Assembly: GCA_024400635.1 (NCBI GenBank)
Contig: JAKSMI010000001.1
Span: forward strand, 505,534 to 569,533
Source of the DNA: Bacteroidales bacterium
GTDB taxonomy: Bacteria > Bacteroidota > Bacteroidia > Bacteroidales > WCHB1-69
Direction: 5' to 3'
DNA length: 64,000 bases
Part shown: positions 18,648 to 26,841 of the stretch, one piece after another
Numbering within the stretch: the first letter of the stretch is position 1
Layout of the letters: each line of letters opens with the position of its first letter
The notes under the pieces: model-generated
Seen by the model: only the letters and a program-made list of their open reading frames with translations
The model's database searches: none
What the model was told of the DNA's origin: nothing
Made by a program: the position numbers and the translations under genes

Positions 18648-19907
18648 ATGTTGTATTATCTCTTCGATTGGCTTGAAAACTTCAACTTTCCGGGAGCTGG
18701 AATGTTCCAATACATTTCCGTCAGAGCTGTCTGCGCCATCGTATTATCGCTTTTCATTTCTTTAATCATAGGGAAGAGCGTCATCAATCTGTTGAAGAAG
18801 AAGCAGATTGGTGAAACCATCCGTGAACTGGGTCTGGAAGGGCAGAATCAGAAAGCAGGTACTCCAACAATGGGAGGTTTAATTATCATTGCCTCGGTTT
18901 TGATTCCGACTTTACTTTTCACGAAATTAGACAACATCTATATTATCCTGATGATTTTTACCACCGTATGGCTTGGTATTCTTGGATTCAGCGATGATTA
19001 TATCAAAGTCTTCAAAAAAAACAAGGAAGGACTTTCGGGGAAAAAGAAACTCATTGGTCAAATCATTCTCGGTCTGATTGTCGGTATCATTATGTGTGTT
19101 CACCCTGATGCCGTCATCAAAGAGAAGAACCAAAAAATAGAGGGAAAGTATGTTGAAACGGAAGAAGTTTTCCACGTTGACAATGCAAGCCGCACCACAT
19201 CGGCCTTCAGCAACAGTCCGGCAGAACATTCCACAAAAACCACCATACCTTTCGTCAAGAACCACGAATTCGATTACGCGTGGTTGACAAACTGGACTGG
19301 CGACCGCAGTGGCATTTTGTCATCGATTGTTTATATTTTGGTCATCATCTTTATTATAGCAGCGGTATCGAATGGAGCCAATTTGACCGACGGTTTAGAT
19401 GGTTTGGCGACGGGAACGGCTGCGGTCATTGCCATAGGTATTGCCGTACTGGCCTATGTTTCCGGCAATACAATTTTTGCCAACTACTTGAATATTATGT
19501 ACATACCGAACATAGGAGAATTGGTGGTCTTCCTCGCCGCCCTCATTGGAGCCTGCATAGGTTTCTATTGGTGGAACTGTTTCCCGGCACAAGTTTTCAT
19601 GGGCGACACGGGCAGTTTGACGCTCGGCGGCATCATTGCTGTTTGCTGCATCATCATTCGCAAGGAATTACTGATTCCTATCCTCTGCGGTCTGTATCTC
19701 ATCGAATCCGTCTCTGTCATCATTCAGGTTTCTTATTTCAAATATACGAAGAAGAAATATGGTGAAGGCAAACGCATATTCCTGATGACACCAATTCATC
19801 ACCATTATCAGAAAAAAGGATTCCACGAAGCAAAAATCGTTCAGCGATTCATCGTTATCGGAATTCTTTTGGCAGTATTGACAGTAGTAACATTAAAAAT
19901 TAGATAA
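18648..19907 (+). CDS. mraY: Phospho-N-acetylmuramoyl-pentapeptide transferase
   Basis: A 419-residue polytopic membrane enzyme that makes lipid I. Catalytic motifs are [29 protein letters not shown] and [12 protein letters not shown]. It is about 60 residues longer than E. coli MraY. The extra part (about residues 160-215), a hydrophilic loop after the fourth membrane segment, is a common feature of Bacteroidetes MraY. The truncated murD starts 3 bases after the stop. Confidence 0.95.
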   Translation: MLYYLFDWLENFNFPGAGMFQYISVRAVCAIVLSLFISLIIGKSVINLLKKKQIGETIRELGLEGQNQKAGTPTMGGLIIIASVLIPTLLFTKLDNIYIILMIFTTVWLGILGFSDDYIKVFKKNKEGLSGKKKLIGQIILGLIVGIIMCVHPDAVIKEKNQKIEGKYVETEEVFHVDNASRTTSAFSNSPAEHSTKTTIPFVKNHEFDYAWLTNWTGDRSGILSSIVYILVIIFIIAAVSNGANLTDGLDGLATGTAAVIAIGIAVLAYVSGNTIFANYLNIMYIPNIGELVVFLAALIGACIGFYWWNCFPAQVFMGDTGSLTLGGIIAVCCIIIRKELLIPILCGLYLIESVSVIIQVSYFKYTKKKYGEGKRIFLMTPIHHHYQKKGFHEAKIVQRFIVIGILLAVLTVVTLKIR

Positions 19908-19910
19908 GCT

Positions 19911-20468
19911 ATGGGAGCAAACAAAAACATGGGGTACAATATTTTCCCGAGTACCGACAACCACACCAGCATGGCAGCAGCTTTGGCAGGAAAACTGCTC
20001 AAAGCTCGTAATGAAAGCTTGAACGAATCAATGTCAGATTTTGAAGGAAGTGCCAACCATTTGGAAAAAATAAAAAGCATTGAAGGCATTGAATTCATCA
20101 ACGATTCCCGCTCGACGAGTGTAAATGCCGCTTGGTTCGCATTGGAAAGCATGACAAAACCTACGACGTGGATTATGAGCATCAACGATCGGGAAGCAAT
20201 TTCTGATGAACTCATTGAAATCATTAAAGAAAAAGTACATCACATTATTGTTTTGGGCGTTTTCAATCCTGAAATCAGCGAATTGATGGAAGACTTGGGA
20301 AAGACAGTTGATTTTTCCGCCAATTTAGAAGAAGCCGTCAGAGCGGCCTTTTATGCATCAGCATTTGGCGATGCTGTCCTTTTCGCTCCAGGCACCACTA
20401 GTTTCGGAATGTATCGCACTTACCGTGAACGCGGAGAAAAGTTCAAAGAAGCTGTCGCTCAGTTGTAA
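19911..20468 (+). CDS. Stand-alone C-terminal domain of MurD (truncated or repurposed)
   Basis: The 185 residues match only the third domain of MurD and a short piece before it: FEGSANHLEKI, GIEFINDSRSTSVNAAWFAL and a C-terminal APGTTSFGMYRTYRERG. A full MurD has about 440 residues. The N-terminal UDP-binding domain and the central ATP domain with the GKT/S loop are absent. The family motif NDSKATN is changed to NDSRSTS, and the GGxDKG-like stretch after it is lost. The reading frame is intact, with no frameshift. A complete MurD must exist elsewhere if the cell makes peptidoglycan. This copy is a relic or a non-catalytic protein. Confidence 0.8.
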   Translation: MGANKNMGYNIFPSTDNHTSMAAALAGKLLKARNESLNESMSDFEGSANHLEKIKSIEGIEFINDSRSTSVNAAWFALESMTKPTTWIMSINDREAISDELIEIIKEKVHHIIVLGVFNPEISELMEDLGKTVDFSANLEEAVRAAFYASAFGDAVLFAPGTTSFGMYRTYRERGEKFKEAVAQL

Positions 20469-20501
20469 TTTTATCTTTAAGCCCCGTAGCATTTAATCAA
20501 A

Positions 20502-21581
20502 ATGAGCATCAAAGAGAAAATCAGGTTTAAGGGTGACAAGGGAATATTAATCATTTCCATAGCCTTATCATTAATATCTCTTACGGCAGTACTGAGTACC
20601 GCTTCCCTACCCGTCTTCCTGCACCATTTGCTGTTCATTGGCTTGTGCTTTGTCACGATGTTTGGAATGTACGTTCTAAACTATAAAACACTTTCACGTT
20701 TTGCCACCATTGGTTTACTATTTGCTTTCTTACTTCTCATCGTCACTTTGTTTTTTGGCAATAAAATCCGAAGAGGAATTGTCATCGGCAACCAAGAATT
20801 CCAGACCTTTTATTTCATTGGATTTTTTGTCATCTTTTACATAGCGAAATTTCTGGCCAAACGATTCAAGACCGACATGGAAATGACCCATCGTGAAGAA
20901 ATTTTTCTTTTCGCTATCGTATTGGCATTCACAGGAGGCATGGCCATCAGCAATATGTCAACGGCCATCATCTTCTTTGCCACAAGCCTTGTCGTCATGT
21001 TCGTCGGCAATGTCCGCATTAAACATTTGCTTCTATTCTTCGCTGTCGCCTGCTTCTTTGGTGCTTGCTACCTTTTCGGCACCGACTCGGGGCGTTCAAG
21101 CACATTTCGTCACCGCTGCCACTACTACTTCACCCACGACAACAGCGAAGGTTACGGCGACCAGATGATTAAGTCCACGGCAGTAATTGCCCGCAATGGT
21201 TTTGGTGCCGCCGGGCCAGGACAAGGCATTATCAACAAGAACCTGCCCGAAAAAGATACCGACTACGTATTTACCAGCATCTACGAAGAATTCGGATTCT
21301 TTGCCGGCATATTCATCATCTTTTGCTACCTGATGTTTTTCTATCGATCAACACTCATCGCAAAAAATAGTCCCGGACCATTCGGAAGACTGCTCGCCAT
21401 AGGCATAGGCTTTTGGTTCTGTTGCCAAGGCCTGGTGCACATTGGCGTTAACTGCGGGTTGCTGCCCGCCACCGGGCAAACGCTGCCTTTCATCAGCCGC
21501 GGTGGCTCTTCCCTACTCTTCGCCGGCATGGCAACGGGAATCCTGTTGAATATCAGCAAAGACGAAAAAGGTGAAAACTGA
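20502..21581 (+). CDS. ftsW: Lipid II polymerase FtsW (SEDS family)
   Basis: A 359-residue polytopic SEDS glycosyltransferase that polymerises lipid II at the septum with FtsI. The catalytic Asp lies in PEKDTDYVF, and the terminal region has GLLPATGQTLPFISRGGSS. It has about ten membrane segments. It is the last dcw gene present; the next gene belongs to sugar phosphate metabolism. Confidence 0.92.
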   Translation: MSIKEKIRFKGDKGILIISIALSLISLTAVLSTASLPVFLHHLLFIGLCFVTMFGMYVLNYKTLSRFATIGLLFAFLLLIVTLFFGNKIRRGIVIGNQEFQTFYFIGFFVIFYIAKFLAKRFKTDMEMTHREEIFLFAIVLAFTGGMAISNMSTAIIFFATSLVVMFVGNVRIKHLLLFFAVACFFGACYLFGTDSGRSSTFRHRCHYYFTHDNSEGYGDQMIKSTAVIARNGFGAAGPGQGIINKNLPEKDTDYVFTSIYEEFGFFAGIFIIFCYLMFFYRSTLIAKNSPGPFGRLLAIGIGFWFCCQGLVHIGVNCGLLPATGQTLPFISRGGSSLLFAGMATGILLNISKDEKGEN

Positions 21582-21697
21582 AAGGTGAGAACCGAAAAGT
21601 TGATTTTTCTAGAAGCGGAAAATGAGACTTAAGACTTGTGACTTAAGACAACTTTAAATCTTCGTTCCTTAGTTTCTTCGTTTCTTAATTAATTTCG

Positions 21698-21705
21698 TAT
21701 ATTTG
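21698..21705 (+). promoter_or_regulatory. -7 element of the phosphomutase gene
   Basis: TATATTTG fits TAnnTTTG. Transcription would start near 21712, so upstream in-frame starts (TTG 21703, ATG 21718) are unlikely or leaderless. The ATG at 21739 is preferred. Confidence 0.6.
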
Positions 21706-21738
21706 CACGGAATTTGTATGTATTTAAAAATCAAAACT

Positions 21739-23463
21739 ATGGATATAAATATTGAAAAACGTGTAAATCTTTGGTTACAAGATAATTACGATAATAAAAC
21801 GAAGGAAATTATTCGTTCACTATTAGAAAAAAATTCTGATGAATTAACAGAAGCATTTTACCGTGACCTTGAATTTGGCACGGGCGGCTTGCGTGGCATC
21901 ATGGGCATCGGCACCAACCGAATGAACAAATATACAGTCGGTGCCGCCACCCAAGGCTTAGCCAATTATTTAAAACAACAATTTAAAAATCAAGAAATCA
22001 GCGTTGCCATCTCGTTTGACAGCCGCAACAACAGCGACTATTTTGCCGGCATCACTGCGGACGTACTTTCCGCCAATGGCATTGTTTGTCATTTATTTCC
22101 GGCACTACGCCCCACTCCGGTGCTTTCGTTTGCCGTCAGATATTTGCACTGCCAAGCCGGCGTTATGGTTACTGCTTCACACAACCCCAAAGAATACAAC
22201 GGCTACAAAGTGTATTGGAATGATGGTGGACAACTGGTGCCTCCCCACGACAAGAATGTCATTGCAGAAGTCAATAAAATCAAGAAATTATCTGATACCC
22301 AATGGGAACGCGACGAAAACAAAGTTCACATCATTGGCAAAGACTTGGATGAAGCCTATTTAGCACAAGTTCTCGGACTAAGTCTCAATCCTGAAGCAAT
22401 AAAAAAAGAAAAAGACCTCAAGATTGTCTATACGCCATTGCACGGAACGGGCATCACGATGGTGCCTGAAGCATTGCGGCGCTATGGTTTTGAAAACGTC
22501 AGCATTGTCAAAGAACAAGCTATTGCCGACGGCAATTTCCCGACCGTGAAATCTCCGAATCCAGAAGAGAAAAGTGCGCTCGAGCTGGCCATCACGCAAG
22601 CTGAAAAAGAACAGTCTGATTTGGTGCTTGCCACTGACCCTGACGCCGACCGCGTAGGCATCGCCATTCGCGACGACAAAGGCCAAATGATTCTCCTCAA
22701 CGGCAATATGACGGGCTCTCTGCTCATCCACTACCTGCTTTCGCAGTGGAAAGCCAATGGTAAACTTACTGGAAAACAATTTATTGTTAAGACGATTGTC
22801 ACCACCGAACTCATCGACCAGATGGCCGCAGAATTCAATGTGCCTTGCGAAAATGTGCTGACAGGTTTCAAATATATTGCTGAAAAAATCAAAGAGCACG
22901 AAGGAAAAATGCAGTTCATCGGTGGCGGTGAAGAAAGTTACGGTTACCTTGCCGGCGACTTTGTCCGTGACAAGGACGCCGTCATCGCCTGCTGCCTAAT
23001 TGCTGAAATGACTGCATTTTACGCTGCACAAGGCAAAAGTTTATATCAAGTCTTACAAGAAATTTACAAACAATACGGTTTCTTCAAAGAAGACTTACTC
23101 TCATTGACAAAACAAGGAAAAAGCGGTGCCGAGGAAATCGCTGATATGATGGTGAATTACCGGAACAATCCCCCGAAAGAAATCAATCATCAAAAAGTAT
23201 TGGCAATGAAGGATTTTCAACAAAGCACCGAATACAATTTCGAAAAAGGAACGCAAGAAGCCATTCTTTTGCCGAAGTCGAATGTGCTACAATTTTTCAC
23301 TGCCGACGGCTCTAAAATCACGGTTAGGCCTTCGGGCACAGAACCGAAAATCAAATTTTATTTTGGAGTGAAGGAAACTCTGGATTGTCTGTCCGCATAC
23401 GAAGCCAAAGCTGCCAAACTGACACAAAAAATTGAAGATATCAAGAAGGATATGATTCGATAG
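21739..23463 (+). CDS. Phosphoglucomutase/phosphomannomutase
   Basis: A 574-residue alpha-D-phosphohexomutase of the PGM2-like subgroup. Active-site Ser147 is in TASHNPKEYNGYK, the Mg loop is DPDADR (300-305), the sugar-binding loop GGGEESYGY, and the phosphate-binding loop RPSGTEPKIKF. It interconverts hexose 1- and 6-phosphates. Substrate preference cannot be read from the sequence. The start was chosen from the promoter position. It marks the left edge of the accessory island. Confidence 0.92.
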   Translation: MDINIEKRVNLWLQDNYDNKTKEIIRSLLEKNSDELTEAFYRDLEFGTGGLRGIMGIGTNRMNKYTVGAATQGLANYLKQQFKNQEISVAISFDSRNNSDYFAGITADVLSANGIVCHLFPALRPTPVLSFAVRYLHCQAGVMVTASHNPKEYNGYKVYWNDGGQLVPPHDKNVIAEVNKIKKLSDTQWERDENKVHIIGKDLDEAYLAQVLGLSLNPEAIKKEKDLKIVYTPLHGTGITMVPEALRRYGFENVSIVKEQAIADGNFPTVKSPNPEEKSALELAITQAEKEQSDLVLATDPDADRVGIAIRDDKGQMILLNGNMTGSLLIHYLLSQWKANGKLTGKQFIVKTIVTTELIDQMAAEFNVPCENVLTGFKYIAEKIKEHEGKMQFIGGGEESYGYLAGDFVRDKDAVIACCLIAEMTAFYAAQGKSLYQVLQEIYKQYGFFKEDLLSLTKQGKSGAEEIADMMVNYRNNPPKEINHQKVLAMKDFQQSTEYNFEKGTQEAILLPKSNVLQFFTADGSKITVRPSGTEPKIKFYFGVKETLDCLSAYEAKAAKLTQKIEDIKKDMIR

Positions 23464-23469
23464 GGTAAA

Positions 23470-23700
23470 GAAACCGGCAGCACCTCCTACGTCGGTGCCG
23501 CTGGCATTGTGACGGTAAGGTGGCTGTGTCTGAAATACACAGCCATTAGTAACCGGGAACGAAGTCCTCGGTGGAGGCGTTGTTGGAATCTGTTGCCTGG
23601 AAGGCAATACCTGTTCTCCTCTTTTCTTTGCGGCCCCAAAGAAAAGAGGCAAAACTGCGGTAAGCAAGCAAAGTGCAAGCTTGCTTGCATTTTCGAGCGA
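23470..23700. other. Hairpin-dense intergenic segment
   Basis: No gene is supported here. Several inverted repeats follow one another: GGCTGTGT/ACACAGCC, TTGCC/GGCAA, a perfect 12-base arm pair at 23618-23629 and 23638-23649 (CCTCTTTTCTTT and its complement), and GCAAGC/GCTTGC. Only the 12-base pair is terminator-like, and it lacks a T run. Confidence 0.5.
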
Positions 23701-23748
23701 TAGCAGTTTCTATAAAAGAAAGGGACTACCACTGAACAAGCCTTTCCC

Positions 23749-23780
23749 ACGAGACGCGCCTTCTTGCGGCTCGTTTTTTT
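23749..23780 (+). terminator. Terminator of the island type (one mismatch)
   Basis: ACGAGACGC and GCGGCTCGT form a nine-base stem with one A-G mismatch, followed by seven T. It is the same element as at 29619, where the stem is perfect. It stands directly before leader A1. Confidence 0.7.
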
Positions 23781-23799
23781 GTAAATTTTTCCTTTCTTC

Positions 23800-24125
23800 T
23801 TGACATTTAAAAAATTCCTTCGTAACTTTGCCTCGTGATTTTAAAAATCCAAAAGATGAGCGGTCTGAAGTGTAATTTTACCTCCCCATCAACTTGTTGC
23901 GAATCAACAAGTTATAAAAACTTTGGGGCATGACGGACTGCTCGAAACCATTCAAAAAATTTACGTTTTCCGCTTCCGAAAGGGTGCGATTTTCGAGTTT
24001 AGGAAGTTCTGCAAACTTTGTCCCCGCTGCTTTGTACTGTGGGCAGCGAGGGACAGGAGAGGCAGGCTTTTTGAAGCACGTCCCTTACCGCAGGCCCGAA
24101 CCTCACCCTGCGGCAAAGACGGGTG
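23800..24125 (+). repeat. Leader A, copy 1 (promoter, small frames, hairpins)
   Basis: Promoter: TTGAC from 23800 and TAACTTTG at 23823-23830, 20 bases apart. The transcribed part holds a 25-residue frame (23856-23933). That frame overlaps by ATGA a second frame (23930-24151) containing SASERVRFSSLGSS. Hairpins: AACTTGTT/AACAAGTT, CGCTGC/GCAGCG, CCGCAGG/CCTGCGG. Copies 2 and 3 are at 29670 and 30991. Unlike them, it lacks the segment just before the normal start codon. At GACGGGTGGT it passes straight into a different coding sequence. Confidence 0.8.
23856..23933 (+). CDS. Leader A small frame, copy 1 (25 residues)
   Basis: Reads MSGLKCNF, then STCCESTS and KNFGA before the stop. The stop overlaps the next ATG (ATGA). 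The same frame, stop overlap and length recur in copy 3. Copy 2 has one extra codon, in frame. Function is unknown; it may be a coupling or attenuation peptide. Confidence 0.5.
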   Translation: MSGLKCNFTSPSTCCESTSYKNFGA

Positions 24126-24278
24126 GTGAAGTACAAATACGACGGTCATGACCACGACTCTCATAGTTCACGAATTCGAGCCTTAGTGGATCTTATTATC
24201 AGTCCATTAGAAAATTTGCTAGATCTTGGAGAATGCGCTGGAGAAATTGTCGAAGATTTATGGAATCACGTTAAATAA
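24126..24278 (+). CDS. Short peptide gene or gene fragment joined to leader A1
   Basis: Fifty codons from GTG: KYKYDGHDHDSHSSR, then RALVDLIISPLENLLDLGE and a C-terminal DLWNHVK. It is a His/Asp-rich head followed by an amphipathic helix. The start is uncertain, because the frame is open further upstream in the leader. It begins exactly where similarity to the other A leaders ends. Possibilities are a small secreted peptide or the severed end of a larger gene. A membrane protein gene follows after 15 bases. No family was recognised. Confidence 0.4.
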   Translation: MKYKYDGHDHDSHSSRIRALVDLIISPLENLLDLGECAGEIVEDLWNHVK

Positions 24279-24293
24279 AACACTTGGTTTATC

Positions 24294-24755
24294 ATGAAAA
24301 AAATAATATTTACGAAAAAAGACATTATAGAATTAGTATTAATTCTGATATTTGTCATCATTGCAATCATTTTACGTAATGATACGACATCTATATTGCG
24401 ACTATCAATATTTAGCATCATTGGCATTATTGGATTTCCTATATTTTTGATTATTAAATATAACGATTATAGTCTTTACAACAAGCATAGCAAACCATCC
24501 ATTTGGATGTATATTTGGTCTACATTGAGCAAATGGGTAAGTATTATTTATACTTCATACTATCCTATTATGCATTTTTGGAGTTCCTCTAATAATAAAT
24601 CAATCTCAATTACAACACCTGTTACCTTAAGTATTTTATTATTAGTATTGATTGTACCATACATAATTGTTGTATTACAAAAAAAGAATTGGAAAGAAGC
24701 AATTATTCAAGCTGTATATTTATTATTAATACCGTTTTATTTTTTGTATATATAA
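24294..24755 (+). CDS. Unrecognised small membrane protein
   Basis: A 153-residue protein with four or five hydrophobic segments (about residues 10-28, 32-54, 72-95, 105-128, 135-152), very AT-rich and rich in Ile/Leu. No catalytic motif is visible. The position behind a short peptide frame resembles the pair at 35688/35904. Such layouts occur in peptide-plus-immunity systems, but nothing in the sequence proves this. Confidence 0.6.
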   Translation: MKKIIFTKKDIIELVLILIFVIIAIILRNDTTSILRLSIFSIIGIIGFPIFLIIKYNDYSLYNKHSKPSIWMYIWSTLSKWVSIIYTSYYPIMHFWSSSNNKSISITTPVTLSILLLVLIVPYIIVVLQKKNWKEAIIQAVYLLLIPFYFLYI

Positions 24756-24769
24756 ATATCAAAGGGAAC

Positions 24770-24786
24770 TTCTATTGTTTTAGATT
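24770..24786 (+). other. Remnant of the 3' end of a replaced lipoprotein gene
   Basis: ATTGTTTTAGATTAA reads IVLD and stop. It matches the end of the gene at 32076-32717 (VVLD and stop), and the DNA after both is nearly the same through the terminator and the next leader. Only the tail of the original gene is left here. Confidence 0.55.
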
Positions 24787-24813
24787 AAGCAACAACTAAT
24801 TGATTATTTTTTC

Positions 24814-24846
24814 AACGAGTCGCGTTTTCCCGCAGCTCATTTTTTC
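24814..24846 (+). terminator. Terminator before leader B1
   Basis: GAGTCGCG and CGCAGCTC form a stem with one C-A mismatch and one G-T pair, followed by T6. It is the counterpart of the perfect stem at 32746. Confidence 0.65.
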
Positions 24847-24867
24847 GCAAAAAATTTTCTTTTCCTC

Positions 24868-25272
24868 TTGACTTTAAAAAAATTTTCCTTAACTTTGCCC
24901 TATCAAACAAGATGAAACTGACACGGCTGCTCATACTGCCTTTTCTCTATCCTGTAGAATTAAAAAAAGTGACATTATGAATAACCAAACAAACACCGAT
25001 TCCGCCTTTTTGCCCGACCTGCAGTGGTTGGGAAAGAACAACTTTCTTGTGTAGTGCTCTGCCGTTACAGCGTGTGCCGGCGGCAGAGGTCAGGTGCTTT
25101 GCGGGGCAATCATCGTGTTTTTTGCGGAATCCTATGATATACCCCGCCACAAACACACCCGATGGCATTGTATTATTCGTTCAATCTTGCGGCGTTTTTG
25201 GTTTCCGCAAGGCACGCACTTCAAAAACGGGCTGCAAAGATACTACTTTTTTCTTTCGCCCGAAGCCAATGA
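24868..25272 (+). repeat. Leader B, copy 1
   Basis: Promoter: TTGAC from 24868 and TAACTTTG at 24890-24897, 19 bases apart. The leader holds a 22-residue frame at 24912-24980 (MKLTRLLILPFL...) ending in ATGA, which starts a 25-residue frame at 24977-25054. That frame ends in TAGTG, where a third frame can start. Hairpin CTCTGCCG/CGGCAGAG is at 25057-25088. A 116-base core at 25142-25257 is identical in copies 2 and 3 and contains the hairpin CTTGCGG/CCGCAAG. Confidence 0.85.
24977..25054 (+). CDS. Leader B conserved 25-residue peptide, copy 1
   Basis: Begins MNNQTN, continues FLPDLQWLGKNNFLV and stops at TAG. Four copies in the window have exactly 78 bases. Changes between them include synonymous ones (CTG/TTG Leu, CAG/CAA Gln, TTG/TTA Leu), which suggests the peptide is translated. 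Its start overlaps the stop of the preceding small frame. Confidence 0.6.
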   Translation: MNNQTNTDSAFLPDLQWLGKNNFLV

Positions 25273-25301
25273 AAATCACATATTAACGAATAACACAAAT
25301 A

Positions 25302-25886
25302 ATGAATATCATGAAAAAAATCAGTATAATTCTTTGCTTAATTTTTTCCATAGGAATTTTTTCCCAAAGTTGCGAGAAAGAAAAAAACGTTAAAACAGAA
25401 TCTATTGCGTCATCGCCACAAAAGATTCAAAAATCAGAACCAGTGACAATTCTTCTAATTCAATGTCAATTACATAGAAAAATAGAATATCGCCCCCGAG
25501 ATCATAAATTTTGTGGCTGTGTAAATTGTTTTGGGATTTGCGATGTTGAAATTGCACCATGGGTCAAAGACTTGTTAAGAAAACTTCAAATAGGTAAGAA
25601 ATACGATGTTAGTGACAAAGACCATTCATTAGTATTTGTAGAAATCAGTTCAAATAATAAAGCTAAATTATATATTTTAGAAGATCGTGACTATTTTGAA
25701 GATGAATTTGGCATTGATGAATCTATTGTTTTAGAAGCTGATGAATTATATAAAGCAGGCTTTCAGTCTGTTACCATAGAATCAGGTGAATACAAATATA
25801 AAAAATGTCAAGAAAAAGTATATTATGAAAATGGCTATTATTTGAGTTATGGATATGTGGATATCAATATTCAATTAAAAAAATAA
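25302..25886 (+). CDS. Lipoprotein, two-gene module type (first gene)
   Basis: A 194-residue predicted lipoprotein: hydrophobic signal (IILCLIFSIGIFSQSC) with the lipid-attachment Cys followed by EKEKN. The ATG at 25311 is an alternative start. The mature part has HKFCGCVNCFGICDVE, then a LYILEDRD...FGIDESIVLEADELY stretch and a C-terminal SGEYKYKKCQEKVYYENG. The gene at 31346 has a similar order of parts (CEPGCPICEIK, FQSDSYIV, AGKYPLYSCDD). Function is not recognised. It is followed after 10 bases by a second lipoprotein gene. Confidence 0.75.
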   Translation: MNIMKKISIILCLIFSIGIFSQSCEKEKNVKTESIASSPQKIQKSEPVTILLIQCQLHRKIEYRPRDHKFCGCVNCFGICDVEIAPWVKDLLRKLQIGKKYDVSDKDHSLVFVEISSNNKAKLYILEDRDYFEDEFGIDESIVLEADELYKAGFQSVTIESGEYKYKKCQEKVYYENGYYLSYGYVDINIQLKK

Positions 25887-25896
25887 GAAAGTGAAT

Positions 25897-26508
25897 ATGA
25901 AACACATAAAGATCTTTATCTTTATTGCCTTACTTACGGTAATTTTGGGCGGATGTCAAATGATATTGTTATCAATTTATACTCCTTCCGATCCAACTCC
26001 TAAAACAGAAAAACAAATTGCAAATAAGGCAAGATCTTTACATTTAAATAAGTATTCCCATTTGTTCGCAAACAAAGAAGGCTGTCTTAGTTATTGTCAA
26101 ATTTGTCTTTCCCATTCAGATTCAAGCTATAATATAAATTTTGATCCACTGTTTTTTAAAAACGGAAAATTAATGGAACCTCTTGAAGCTCTTGGATGTA
26201 CAAGTTATAATCAAAATCTGATTAATATTTTGGATAGCACTGATAAATATAGGCTTATTGACTCCATCACATTATCAGATTTAATTAATAACCAGTCAAT
26301 TATAAATTACGACAGCATAAATTTTATTTCGCAAACACAGAATCGGGACTATGTCATTTTGCTTTACTGGTCAAGTTTTGAAAGTATTATACAGCAACGC
26401 GAATTGAAACGATATGAAAAAATGATTGGTGAGGCAATTGCGATGAAAAATATTAATGCCCAAGTCTATTATGTAAATTTTGATATGCGAAAAGAATGGG
26501 AACAATAA
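25897..26508 (+). CDS. Lipoprotein, two-gene module type (second gene)
   Basis: A 203-residue predicted lipoprotein with signal ending ILGGC (a good lipobox). The ATG at 25897 was chosen over an upstream in-frame GTG because the signal begins there. The mature part contains CLSYCQICLSH. Its end, DYVILLYWSSFESIIQ...NAQVYYVNFDM, resembles in layout the end of the gene at 32076 (FYLFVEWYW...VTLVKVHNTN). Function is not recognised. A broken copy of its 5' end lies at 36411. Confidence 0.75.
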   Translation: MKHIKIFIFIALLTVILGGCQMILLSIYTPSDPTPKTEKQIANKARSLHLNKYSHLFANKEGCLSYCQICLSHSDSSYNINFDPLFFKNGKLMEPLEALGCTSYNQNLINILDSTDKYRLIDSITLSDLINNQSIINYDSINFISQTQNRDYVILLYWSSFESIIQQRELKRYEKMIGEAIAMKNINAQVYYVNFDMRKEWEQ

Positions 26509-26630
26509 AATAATACCTAATCGGGCGGCGTAAAGAACGCTGTCTGTTTGAGCTGGCCAAGTTTGCGAGGCCAGCGAGTTTCAGCGTTTAGCCGACAACT
26601 GCCCGATTTCACCACCCCGGCCTACGGCCA

Positions 26631-26703
26631 CCCCTCCTTTTGTTGTGTAACGCAAACTATGTTTTTATATTTCAACCCATTGGGCTATACAACAAAGGAG
26701 GGG
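26631..26703. repeat. Inverted repeat in the gap after the lipoprotein pair
   Basis: CCCCTCCTTTTGTTGT at 26631-26646 and ACAACAAAGGAGGGG at 26689-26703 are complementary except for one extra T. About 42 bases lie between the arms. The surrounding 26509-26630 segment is GC-richer than its neighbours and carries no supported gene. It may be a remnant of a small mobile element or a large hairpin. Confidence 0.5.
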
Positions 26704-26841
26704 AATTGTCGTGGCGCATAAAGTTTCTACATCAGCTATCAAACCTTTCTTTGGATTATAAAGAAATTAACGGAAATCATTTTTAGCTTTATTGCATAAC
26801 ACAACATATTAATTATCAGTGATTTATAAAAAAGTGGAAAA

